From Ipomoea triloba (lineage: Eukaryota > Streptophyta > Magnoliopsida > Solanales > Convolvulaceae), in assembly GCF_003576645.1 (NCBI RefSeq), contig NC_044916.1, positions 33,705,842 to 33,769,841 on the forward strand: a stretch of DNA of 64,000 nt, read 5' to 3'. This document shows, one piece after another, positions 1 through 14,539 of this stretch. Every line of letters starts with the position of its first letter. Within the stretch, counting starts at the first letter, position 1. A program made the position numbers and the translations under genes. The notes beneath the pieces are model-generated. The model was not told where the DNA came from. It searched no databases and was given only the letters and a program-made list of their open reading frames with translations.

Positions 1-61
<61 letters not shown>
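1..61. repeat. (GT)n microsatellite at the window edge
   Basis: Perfect GT dinucleotide run of about 30 units that begins at or before the first base of the window. Its true length is unknown because the window cuts it. Confidence 0.95.
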
Positions 62-63
<2 letters not shown>

Positions 64-369
64 ATCAATCCCATGAGAACAAAGCTTTAGGTGAGAACGT
101 GAGGTCAAATCCATACCATTAAATTAATAATTTGAATGACTTATATTAACCCATATAAGTAACCACCACTCTTTAAAAAACTACCCCACTCTTAAAAAAT
201 TTGACAATAATAAATATATCAAAATAAATAATAACCATGATGAACTATAATTATTGCGGCAAAAAAATTGGATACTATCAACGTGTTTTTTTACTTATTT
301 GTCTAACACAATCAACAACCATAATTTATCCTCACATCCACACCTAAAGAATTGTTCTCACCAAAATAG

Positions 370-371
<2 letters not shown>

Positions 372-401
<30 letters not shown>
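372..401. repeat. (AT)n microsatellite
   Basis: Uninterrupted AT dinucleotide run of about 15 units in intergenic DNA. Confidence 0.95.
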
Positions 402-403
<2 letters not shown>

Positions 404-710
404 CTAGTTTCATTCCTTGTTATATATTTGTAGGTGTCAATTCACTTTTAATCATTTTTTTTCATCTCAGTCTTCGGCACCGGTAAGACAACATTGCAAT
501 GATGGTTAAGGATTAAAATCAATTTTAAAAATTACTTTTGTGACATGATATATATTAGAATGGAGCAACAAAAGAAAATGGAATGAAATAACTCGAGCAT
601 ATCTCTTGCTAAACATGTTCAATTCTATGCAAAAAACAAAAATGTATGGTTTTTAACAGGTTGAATTAATGTGAATTAAAAACTTTAACTCAACTGTTTT
701 TTTTTTTTTT

Positions 711-741
<31 letters not shown>

Positions 742-884
742 CGTGGTCCCATTGACCAGTAAGGCAAGTTGAGAGACACAAACAGCTCGGTACACGATAA
801 CAGAGATTACAAATACATACATCATGTTTTTGCTTTAACTATGGAAATCCGGGGAGAGGTCAAAATTAACAAACATGGTTGGTG

Positions 885-975
885 TGGTGGTTCAGCACTT
901 TGTCGGGTTCGATCCTTACCCAAGTGATTGGAGCAAACTATTTGGCCAAACTCCCCTTACAATGGGTATAAAGAC
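885..975 (+). mobile_element. tRNA-derived SINE head (possible)
   Basis: A box-A-like segment (GTGGTTCAGCA, about 896) is followed after about 20 bases by a good box B (GGTTCGATCC, about 906-915). This is the split pol III promoter layout of plant tRNA-derived SINEs. No clear target duplication was identified, so this may be a fragment. Confidence 0.4.
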
Positions 976-1347
976 AATTATATCTAGTGAGTAATTAAAG
1001 AAAGCGAGGACATAATTGTCCTCCTTCTTTTCCATGTAAAAGAAAATGTTTTTATTGTTCTTATTGAAAATATTTTCCAATAAAAAAACAAGTTTTCCTC
1101 AAATTTAAGAAAAACTTTTTTCTTGAAAAATATTTTTCCATCCAACCAAATAACTCTTAAATGTGAAATTGCCACAAAATACGAGGAACGTCTACTAGAA
1201 TTATCTCTAGTCTTACCAGTTTACATGGATACACTTTCTTTTTTTCAAATCAAATGCATTTTATTGAATATAAAACAAGGCAACTGCCTTACAGACCCTT
1301 AGGCCCAAAAATGACATATGACTCACCATATTTAAAATGGGCCAAAA

Positions 1348-1462
1348 GGCCTACAAAACACAAGGGGCCAAAGCCCTAAACATAAAAAAGGCCTACAAAA
1401 TACAAGGGGACAAAGCCCTAAACATAAAAAAGGCCTACAAAACACAAGGGGACAAAGCCCTA
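1348..1462. repeat. 42-base tandem repeat, about 2.7 copies
   Basis: Three successive units start at 1348, 1390 and 1432, each beginning GGCCTACAAAA and containing CAAAGCCCTAA. Units one and two differ at about two positions and the third is truncated. Smaller echoes of the motif continue to about 1480. The block sits in a patch (about 1250-1620) that is more GC-rich than its surroundings and is probably part of an unidentified decayed transposon. Confidence 0.85.
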
Positions 1463-1908
1463 ACCAATACAAGAGGCCTAACGCCTTATCACAATGGACT
1501 GAGGCCCGATTAATTAAATCAAGCCCTGTAGATCAATTGGCCATTCAGCCATCTCTACCGCACGGCCCAATTGGCCTTTATACCACCCATCATCTCAAGG
1601 CCATTCGGATGAGAAAAAACAAAAGAAATTTCAAAGGTGGCACGGTAATGTTTGGTGTTGAACACACCTTTTGACCGGCACTACAAAAGTATATAATTTT
1701 TATTTTTTATTTTTGGATTGATTTATGTATGCATGCACCCTATCACGATAAAGAGGTTTTTTTCAGCGATAGGAAAAACACATTTATTATTTAATGGTGT
1801 ATATTAATTAAATTTTATATTGCGATCTAGTTAGAAAAATACTATAAAGAAGTAAACAAGCTTATATTACTCATAACTAACCAGTTGAAATCAATATATA
1901 AATTACCA

Positions 1909-1995
1909 AAGACCTTGTAGTCAAGTGGTATAATTGTGACTCTTAGGTAAGTGGTCACAGATTCGATTGTGACATTATAACAGAGTAGATAATAT
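1909..1995 (+). mobile_element. tRNA-derived SINE head (likely)
   Basis: A box A (TAGTCAAGTGG, about 1919) and a box-B-like GATTCGATTG (about 1961) are spaced about 40 bases apart as in a tRNA. They are followed by an A-rich tail and then an AT microsatellite. The opening ACCTTGTAGTCAAGTGG resembles the copy at about 9300, suggesting one family. Confidence 0.5.
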
Positions 1996-2027
1996 TTAAA
2001 AAAAAAAATCAATTCTTGGCAATTTTG

Positions 2028-2028
<1 letters not shown>

Positions 2029-2069
<41 letters not shown>
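2029..2069. repeat. (AT)n microsatellite
   Basis: TA/AT dinucleotide run of about 20 units, directly downstream of the SINE-like head. Confidence 0.95.
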
Positions 2070-2074
<5 letters not shown>

Positions 2075-2418
2075 CATTCATCGTCCTATCCTGTTACCCA
2101 AACGATCCATCTTGATTTGATGGTTGAGATCTTATTAATACCCTATCTTCTTTCGTGTTATAACGCAAACCTTACCTACTCTTTCATTATCCAAATCCTT
2201 AATTAATTACTGTAAAAATTATTGCTATTCTTATTCTCTCATTTTAGCTATCATCTTTCTTTTTTAAAAATATTTTGTAAATAAATTTTATAGTATTTTT
2301 AATATTTAAATATATTTGTACCAAAGTGCATGTTTTTTGTAAAATTTATTTCATAATGTTCACTATTGATGCGATAATAATTTTTCTATATTCTCATTAT
2401 TTTTGTAAGAGTATTTAT

Positions 2419-2888
2419 AGAGTGTTTGGTTTATGGATTTAGTTATCAGGAATGAGAATCAAAGTTATTGTTATTATTTGGTTGACATGTTTCTAGAGCT
2501 ACTATGAGATTTGATTACTACTCCCTTAATTAGAAAATTCATTCCCTAATAAAAAAAAGCATTTCATTCCATCATTTCTTTTCATAATTAGTAGTTTCAT
2601 TTTTAAGTTTAGATTAGTGCTTTTAAATTTTTCTTTTTATTTTTTGTTCATATTGGTGTTTTGGATGTCTTTATATGGGAATAAATTGTCTTGATTTCTT
2701 GTTTTCGTATTTTAAAACCTTTATTCGCATTATAGTATCATACATAACCAAACAGCAATATTGGTACTCATTCTAATTCCATCATACTACGTATCAAACA
2801 TGCAAAATACTTTCACCAAAACCCTATTACCAAATATTTGATTCCCATTTCGATTTCAATTCCCATGTGTAAACCAAACACACCCTTA
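2419..2888. mobile_element. MITE-like element with TGTTTGGTTTA termini
   Basis: The left end (GAGTGTTTGGTTTATGG) and the reverse complement of the right end (GTGTGTTTGGTTTACACATG) match. The match continues imperfectly inward for about 45 bases, to AGAATCAAAG against GGAATCAAA. The element is about 470 bases, AT-rich and has no ORF, as expected of a non-autonomous DNA transposon. The superfamily was not determined. Confidence 0.65.
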
Positions 2889-4583
2889 TTTTTATGAGCA
2901 ATTTAAAGAAAAAATGATGAATATTTTTTGGGTGTATTCATGATTTCTACATTCGGACACAGTGACTATTCACAAAGCGAAGGATTGAACCGAACTTTGG
3001 AATATGATGAATATTAGGATGGAATATATTGCGAGATTTGGTACATACTAACCGTACTAATTTCCTTACAACAAATTTCTTTGGAAATGGATAGAAAAGA
3101 TAATGGATATGACATTCAATTCTTTATGAGCTTTAACGTACTAAAGAAAACGAATACCACTGGTGACAGCCCGGCCAGGGAATATATATTTTGATTCGCT
3201 TATTCCAAACGCATATATAAAGTGATCTTTAGCTACAAAATATAAATACCGAACATATATAATATAAAAACATAAATGTGTAATCTAACTATCAATTTAT
3301 GCTTTTAATTGAGATGAATCACATGTTTTAATTTGGTATCAGAACCAAAATCTCATATAAAATGTCATGGTTCGAATTTCAACATGACCCGATATAAAAA
3401 GGGACTATGGTCCACATGTTCCTTGGAGTCTATTCCAAAAAAATAATCTACCTGCATACGTGAGGCCTATTAAGCATATATAATATATAAACATAAATAT
3501 ATATATGCAATTCGATTATCAATTTAGACTTTTAGTTGAGATGAAGCAAATGTTTCAATTATGGATGCAAGTGTGTATATATCAATAAAATATCAATTCA
3601 GTACTTTGTTCGATATTCATGAGATTTTAAATTTAAAGACTAATATCTTCCTCATGCAGGGACACCAATATAGTCATCCACCAACTTGTACGTTATTATT
3701 ACATAGTACGGATTATATTGTAATGATAATTGAAATAGCATTAATTGTATGTGATGGATATTTATTGACTGTATTTAATTATACGGAGTAATTATTTTGA
3801 ACATAACAGAAAAGGTATATATTTGCCTAGAGTATATAAATTTCCAGATACAACTTTATTATATTTGGATTGAGGATATGTATTTTAAATTTTACTTACC
3901 ATAATCACACTCATTCATCTCTAGTGTTACAGCTTATTATAAGTAATTTTAAGAACAATATAATCATCCTTACGAGAAAGCATAGATACCAAAGGATAAA
4001 AAAGTGCAAGAACAAACTAAAGTCTAAAGGGCAGGTTTGAAAGGTGAGGCATTGACTGTCTAATCAAGCCACTAAGGAAAAGGGAGAAACAAATGAATTT
4101 TTTTAGCTAGGTGACGAAGAAACACACAATCAATTATATAAATGTGTGTACTTGGATAATTTCGTTATTGTATAATAACTCTAAAATCACATATGAAAAT
4201 TAAAGTAAATGGCCAAAATTTCAATTCTAATTAATTTTGTGAATTTAATATATATTGAAAATAATATAATTGAAGTTAAAGAATTTTAATTTACAGTTGG
4301 GTTTTGTTGGATTATGATATTAGGTAGAAAATATCAAGGGTAGTAATGTACATTTACACTAATATGTTTCTTACACAAAACCCTTCTTTACTGTGAACTT
4401 CAAAAGTCGATTGTCCATCAAACCCACAATAGAAACTCACCATTATTACTTTCTTCATCTTCTTACTGCCTCTTTATTCCATTCATCTTTTATTTATATA
4501 TTGTAGGATCGGAAGAACAGAACAGAACACAAACTACATATTTCAAACCAATTAAGCTAAGGTAAGTACTATACATATATAGA

Positions 4584-8313
<3,730 letters not shown>

Positions 8314-8924
8314 CAAATTATATATAGGCATGTTCCATGCATGCAACCTTAATTATTGTCTCTAATTAATTACCTACTTCATTAACATTTATAAACATCG
8401 CATGCTCCTACCTTAATTACTATCTAGTACTCTACCTAGCTTAGCTAACTAGGGTTTATCTGAGATGCATAATTCCATAAGTTGCTATGTACTCCTTAAC
8501 TATAATTTACCTACTCAACTCCCTACATATGTACTTTAATTTATCAATGTAAGCCCAGCTAATGTTGTTCCGAACTGATCACTATGCATGTCTTATCAAC
8601 CATGAAGTTGCTAGCTAAGCTAGGTAGAGTACATATATAGCGGACCCATTGCTTGCCACGGGTCCAATGGAACTAGTTGCAAGACAATTTAAGGGCGTCT
8701 TTTTTTTCTTCGGAAACACTACTCAAAGTAATGTTTCAGATTTTTGCAGGTTTTAGAGCAAAATGTGCATTGCTCCAAAACACTATTTAACCAAACACAT
8801 TTTTTGGATGGTTGGACTTGTCAAAATCCCAAAATGGCTTATCAACAAAAATTATCAAGCATCGCCACTATATATAAAAAGGGAAATAAAATTACACTTT
8901 TCGTTCCTAAATTGTATAATTCAT

Positions 8925-9125
8925 CCATTAAGTATTGGTCATGCTCATTTTTCACCCTAAGCTATTATTAGCAGTGCATTTTTCATAGCTTTTTGTGCTC
9001 AGTTTTTGTCCCTAAGATATACTAAAGTTACAAAATTTGTCCCTAATGTTTATTAGTAAAGAGATGAAAAGTGCAACGCTAATAATAACTTTTAGGAACG
9101 AAAAATGAGTATGGCCAACAATTAT
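8925..9125. repeat. Foldback element with arms of about 55 bases
   Basis: The left arm (8933-8987, containing GCTCATTTTTC and TATTATTAGC) is the imperfect reverse complement of the right arm (9062-9120, containing GCTAATAATA and GAAAAATGAG). The loop is about 75 bases. This resembles a small foldback or MITE remnant. Flanking text (8880-9170) may belong to the same element. Confidence 0.6.
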
Positions 9126-9298
9126 AAACAAATTTTACAATTATCATATAACTTATGGACAAAGGGCTTGTTTTGTTATCAGCGGTTAGCGGTAACGGGT
9201 TGTGTTAGCAGATAAGCTGCTAACCAAACATAGCCAAAAAGTACAATTTTCCTTATAAAAATTATAAAAACTCAGTTAATTAAACTCATGAACCGCCA

Positions 9299-9440
9299 AG
9301 GACCTTGTGATCCAGTGGCATCAAACCCTTTACTTTATACGAGAGGTGGTGGGTTGTACCTCAATAGGTTGAGAAAAGTAGTTACTTAAGATATTTAAAT
9401 TCAACTCAATGCTTTGTCGGGCTTTGGCATAAAGACCCTT
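9299..9440 (+). mobile_element. Degenerate SINE-like element
   Basis: The A-box-like TGATCCAGTGGCA (about 9309) and degraded box B (GGTGGGTTGTACC, about 9347) are followed by CAATAGGTTGAGAAAAGTAG. That tail recurs nearly intact at about 25610 (CAGTAGGTTGAGAAAGTAG), so the two loci look like copies of one family. Confidence 0.45.
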
Positions 9441-10128
9441 AGAGTCAAAAATTCAACGTAACTTAATCGGATGGTAACTGATATATAGGCATATGAGATA
9501 AGGTATTTTATAATTTGAACTACTGCAGGATACAATCAAAGACACTCATAAGAAGAAAATATCTGGGTTGCATCTCATAGAAACATGTGCAGCGTATAAT
9601 AAACTAAGATCAACCAAGTTTCAACAATTATTATGGATGTCAGTAAATGAGAAATGGTGTGAGTGAGTTAAAAGCTTAACCCAAAGTATCCATTTACAAT
9701 GTTTGAAAATTCCCTTTTAAAGTAAAATTATGGATTTTTAATCTGAAGTATGAAAACTATGAATAATATAATTGCTAGCAACCTTTTAAAAGAAAAAATC
9801 AATATTCAATATACTTATGTGCTATATTTGTTTGTTTGCAAATTTTATGTGTCTTCGTGTAGGAAATTTATTACATATATATGCTACAAATCAAAGAACA
9901 CAGCAGCATCAGACTTTATATCTTACAATAGATCAATTACAGTTTTGTCTCACTCGGATAACCATAAAAATAGAAACTAAAATCTTACATTATATTCTTA
10001 CTATATGCAGAATTTATCAACACATTAGGAAAGACCTACTACATACATACTTATATAGTGTCTCACTTAAAGTATCAAACATAATTATGCATCAAAGGAA
10101 AGGAATGTTCTCACCATTCAGTCATGCA

Positions 10129-10257
10129 TCAAACCCGCATTTTGCTCCCCTGCCACTGCTGCAACGTCCCAATCTTCAAACTGACGTAGTTCTTGTTTGC
10201 AGGCGCTAATGATATGATGTTGAAGACCACGTTGTCTTTTGCCAGAGCTGAGATCAA
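10129..10257 (-). pseudogene. Possible orphan terminal exon, unknown family
   Basis: On the minus strand a plausible acceptor (TTTTTAG) is followed by 42 open codons and a stop. The translation begins LISALAKDNVVFNIISLAPA and ends with LQQWQGSKMRV. Composition is protein-like and less AT-rich than the surroundings. I do not recognise the family, and no upstream exon was found between here and the SDG8 leader. It may be a gene relic or a captured fragment, or a chance open stretch. Confidence 0.3.
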
Positions 10258-10449
10258 CTAAAAATATAATTCATACTATTTTTTTTTGGTGGGGATAATT
10301 CATACTATAAACACAATTAAAGGTGACTACTCTTTTTTCATTTTTCCTTAGTAATTAGAAATATATAAAATTTATTTAATTACTTATTTGTCATCTATTT
10401 CCACCGAATTGAAAATCTACTCAAAAAATACAAAATAAGTATGTCACAA

Positions 10450-10610
10450 TAGGGATGACAACGGGGCGGGCCCCGACTATGTTCCCGTTCTCATCCCAGC
10501 GAGGAATTGGAAATAGTCCACATTCCCATCCCAGATTAACTTTTAGTTAAAATCTTAAATTAGTATAATTTTTAATTAAATTTTTTTTAAACTTAAGTCC
10601 CAATAAATAA

Positions 10611-10680
<70 letters not shown>

Positions 10681-10778
10681 TATTATTCGGGGACGGAGCA
10701 GGGCGGGGAGGAGTATCCCCATCTCCGTCCACGTCAGGATCCTCGTCAGAGATGGTGCAAATTGCGTGTCACCCCTAC
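10450..10778. mobile_element. GC-rich MITE-like element carrying an (AT)n core
   Basis: The left end (AGGGATGACAACGGGGCGGG) and the reverse complement of the right end (AGGGGTGACACG) match partly. GC-rich flanks (10452-10540 and 10687-10770) enclose an AT microsatellite at 10615-10677. The GGGATGACAA...GGGGCGGG flavour is, from memory, a common plant repeat end, but I cannot assign a family. Confidence 0.5.
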
Positions 10779-11339
10779 TCACATATTATCTCATACATAT
10801 TAGTGAATAAAAATTTTAATATGAATAATTATTTCATTTAATATTTTACTCCAATTTTGTAAATTAATTTAATTTTTTTTGGTTGAGGAATACTAGTAAA
10901 AAGTTACAAATTGGCAAATTTATAATTTGTACATTATGAAGTGTTAACATATATGTAAATGATTACCTTGTTTTGTAACTACAAGTTCCTTTCAAATATT
11001 GCGGTAACACAATATTAATAAATTATGATTTGATGACCATATATTTATTCACAAATTCCCTTATACATCTGTTATGTGTTTTGACTTAGAAACACAATTT
11101 ATATTCTAGCCTAAAAGTTCACAATTATAATATTTTTTTTGAATACAAGTGACCATATTACTTTATAGTATTTGTTCAAATATATAATTTTTCAACCTAT
11201 TGAAGCACAAAAAGTCAATTCATCTAATAATTTACAATTATAATATTAAAAATACATAATTTAAAACAATGATCTGATTTATAAAGTGAACCCTTGTCCA
11301 TGGTATAATAACTCTTATAATTTCCGGTCGAGCCCTCTT

Positions 11340-12140
11340 TGTTTCTTTCTCTTTGACCCCTCTCTAAAAACCGTTCGTTGACACCGCCAAGCGATTCCCT
11401 CTCCCTCTCCCTCTCCCTCCATAGTCTAATAGTCCATTCATACATCTCCATATCCCCACCAAATTTCGAAAATTCCCCTTTTCCAAATTCATGAAAATTA
11501 AGATAATTCCCCGTTGATGCTTTCGTCGCGTGCTCTCACTTTCACCTGGTATGATCTCTGCCTCTCAATATTTTCATTCTGTCTTATCCCTGTGATTGCG
11601 CGCTTGTATGTATTCCTGTAATCTCAATTTCCGTGTCTGTGTATGCATCGGCATTGGTTTTCGAGCAGTGAGTTTAGGGTTTTTATGGTGCGTAGAATTA
11701 GCAAATGGAGTTTACTTGGACTTTTACCTTCTCTGACTGGGTTTTTGGATTTTTCTGAATTTCAATAAAAATAAAAATAAAAATTTAGCCTTTGGATTTG
11801 GACTCTTTCTTCTTCACTTAGTTGCATGCGTAGCTGCTATGTACGTTTCAATATTGTTTTTCTAGCCTTCTAGGATAGCATGTTAATTCTCTGGTTCTCA
11901 TTACGTTGTAGGTTTCTATTTTCTAAATACTTCCTGCAATTTACAGATAGCTGCTAGGAAATTTGAAGGGAACATTTGTTGATGACTTTTATGCTGCTGG
12001 GGATACAGAGTTGGACCATTAGCAGGTCTCTATTTGCTTTGAACAATACTTTATAGTTGTGGGGATACAGAACTGCTGATAGTAGATATCATTAATCAGA
12101 TATCTATATATATATCTGCGGTTTCAAAGAAAGTTCTGCC
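11340..12140 (+). promoter_or_regulatory. Probable SDG8 5' leader with a leader intron
   Basis: A pyrimidine-rich tract at 11338-11420 (CCCTCT repeats) is typical of plant 5' untranslated regions. A good donor (CACCTG then GTATGATC) lies at 11548/11549. The sequence then becomes intron-like and T-rich until about 12100. The exact acceptor and transcription start cannot be read from sequence alone. Confidence 0.5.
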
Positions 12141-14494
12141 ATGAATCCCAATAGTGCTGGTGGTGTAAAATTATCACTCTCTCCAAAATCAACTGATGAA
12201 CCGTTTAGTGAAAGAGATGAACGTTTGTCTAAATGCAATGCATCTGTTGGTTCACAAAATGATATTCTTGTTTCTGCTTTAGACTCTGCCATCATAGTTA
12301 AGGTGCATGAACAAAGACATGAAGAAGGAAGAGACACCATTAATATTGATGATGCATATGAGAGAAAATGTTCTGACACTGTATGCATGTCTCCAAATAA
12401 AAGCAATGGGCCCAATGTTTCAAAATCACTGAATCAAGCCAAAATATCAGGGAGAGGTGTCACGGTTGCAGCAGTTAAGAAAACACCAGGTCATCTTAAG
12501 AGTTTGAATATTACACGCCGGAGAAGAAACATTTGTAGCAAACCAGCTCAACCATCAGTTTGGAGATTGCTGGGGGATTCTTTAAATGGTTCTGAACAGA
12601 GTGATAGGGTTGAGATAATTCAACAGGAGCCCAGAGAATCAAGAAGAGCCATTCGGGGTCAAAAAAGTGAAAAGCAGGAAAGTAATCAGACAGGTCAACA
12701 TTCACAGAAGCCAATGGGAAAGAATCACATTTCCTTGAAAGTTAAATTTGGTAATCGTTGCCTGATGGATGTTCTTCCTCTTATTGAAAATGGCAATGAA
12801 ATATATTCTTCAACTGAGAAAGAATCATCCAAATCTGCTGATGACATCAGTGAAGAGTTTACTAGAACTATGGGGCTTGATGGGCTCAATGGAAGGTTGG
12901 GCAATTCTCTGATGCTTTCTGATGGTTCTGCTTCAAACACATGCCTAGCTGGAAGCTCTCTTGTTGAAAACCTGGCTAAAGAATTTTTGGAGTGCCATCC
13001 TGAGTTACCTACGCAAATGGATCTTGATAAATTGGGAACTCCGGTTGATAGCAGGTGCTTAGATCCTGGAACTTCACCTGACTCAGAAGTGATCAACATC
13101 ACTTCTGATGCTTCAATTAGTCTAAAAGATGTAGAATACTTGCCAGATATAATTGCCAACCAAGATTGTTTTTCTTCTAGAGATGTTTCGAGTTTGGATG
13201 CACAAGAAAAGGGCCTCAAAAAAGGAAAGAAAAAAGATCGGCCAAAGAAGAAAGATAGGCTAGACAAGATGTCAGATATCAGTGTAAAGGGTGTAAAGGG
13301 TATGTTTCCTGGACTAAAAATTATGAATACTGAATTCGGTCCTAATAGCTCTGATTTTGGCGATTCTTCTGCTTTAACCACTATTGGAAATACATATGGT
13401 AATGTGTTTAGTACTGAGTTGGATTCTGAGGGACTGTTACCTTCATCAGGATTGGATGACTTTGAAATCTCCAATGCAATTTCAGAATTTGAACTTGGAG
13501 AGAAGGTTGATGTTTGTTGTCACCATTATACTGAGTCACCGGAGTCAAAAATGACAGAGAAACCACTTTCTTCTCCTGACAAGCTCAAACTTCCAAAAAG
13601 TAGAAGATATCAGGGAGTTGGAAAGAGCCAGCCTGGAATCTGCAATTCATCAACAAGGAGAGAACGTGCTTCTAAACGGAAGGGAAACAAAGAAATGATA
13701 GTTGGGAAGCATGAAGAGAAAGAGAAGACTCTGGCTTCAGGTCTAAGTGAAGTAAAAAACGATCAAAATACAGGTATAACAAGTTTTAGATCAATTCATT
13801 CACTCCTCTGAACCACTTGCCCAACTTGCCTTCCCATTATATAACTTAATGTTATGCATTTTATTTATGATGTTTTATAAATATGTAATTTTCTGTGAAT
13901 TGATGTTGTAGAAAACCAAACACCACCTCACCTTGAAGAAAATGGCTCTAGAAATGGAAACATGGGTGTATGTGTTTCAAACCAAAGCGACACAGGGACA
14001 AATTATGTGCTGCCAAGGAATGCTTGGGTTCAATGTGATGATTGTCACAAGTGGAGACGTATATCAGTTTCCCTTGCTGATAAAATTGAAGAAACAAACT
14101 GCAGATGGTATGTGATGAGGCTCATGCCATCTCTATATTATAACTTTGTACTCAGCATGGTTGTATTATTTATCATGACCGTTACTGCCATTTTTTCTGT
14201 GAATTTCATTGAACTAATAGTCTAACAAGGCTCCAGTTTTCCCCTTCATCAAATATATTTTTCGATGCATAAACAAATAAACTCACATATGTTTACAATG
14301 CTTATTCACTCTGCAGCCAGAAATATGATTGTAAATTTAAGGAAAATGTGTCTATTTATCTTATAATATAATTTTTCAGATTGGTTAAAAATGCTAATTA
14401 TATTAATGTGGCACCTGCTATGGACCTATAGTCAGCTAATGTTTATGAGGCTGTGTGCAGTCTCAGGCCTATGGTTGTCATTGGGCTATTGGTT

Positions 14495-14539
<45 letters not shown>

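Larger units (their letters stand above)
62..4583. other. Intergenic, AT-rich, repeat-laden DNA upstream of the GLO gene
   Basis: I see no gene here; the open frames are short and have no splice context or family resemblance. It holds AT microsatellites (372-401 and 2029-2069), tRNA-like SINE heads (about 885-975 and 1909-1995), a 42-base tandem repeat (1348-1462) and a MITE-like element (2419-2888). A stretch at 3333-3347 resembles the initiator-tRNA primer site used by many LTR retrotransposons, with two mismatches, but no LTR pair was found. The last 300 bases or so presumably carry the GLO promoter. I saw no perfect CArG box there. Confidence 0.7.
8314..11340. other. Intergenic region between GLO and SDG8
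   Basis: No complete gene is seen. It contains a foldback repeat (8925-9125), a SINE-like element (9299-9440), a possible orphan exon on the minus strand (10129-10257), and a MITE-like element with an internal AT microsatellite (10450-10778). 10780-11340 is AT-rich with nothing recognised until the pyrimidine-rich SDG8 leader. Confidence 0.65.

Noticed and set aside
3333..3347. LTR retrotransposon primer-binding site
   Set aside because: TGGTATCAGAACC is close to the initiator-tRNA complement, but no paired LTRs or gag/pol text were found nearby.
9817..10209. 130-codon plus-strand ORF
   Set aside because: It has no family resemblance or splice context and overlaps a more protein-like minus-strand stretch at 10129-10257.
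12725..13474. 249-codon minus-strand ORF within SDG8 exon 1
   Set aside because: It is the antisense shadow of a long, Ser/Asp-rich coding exon.
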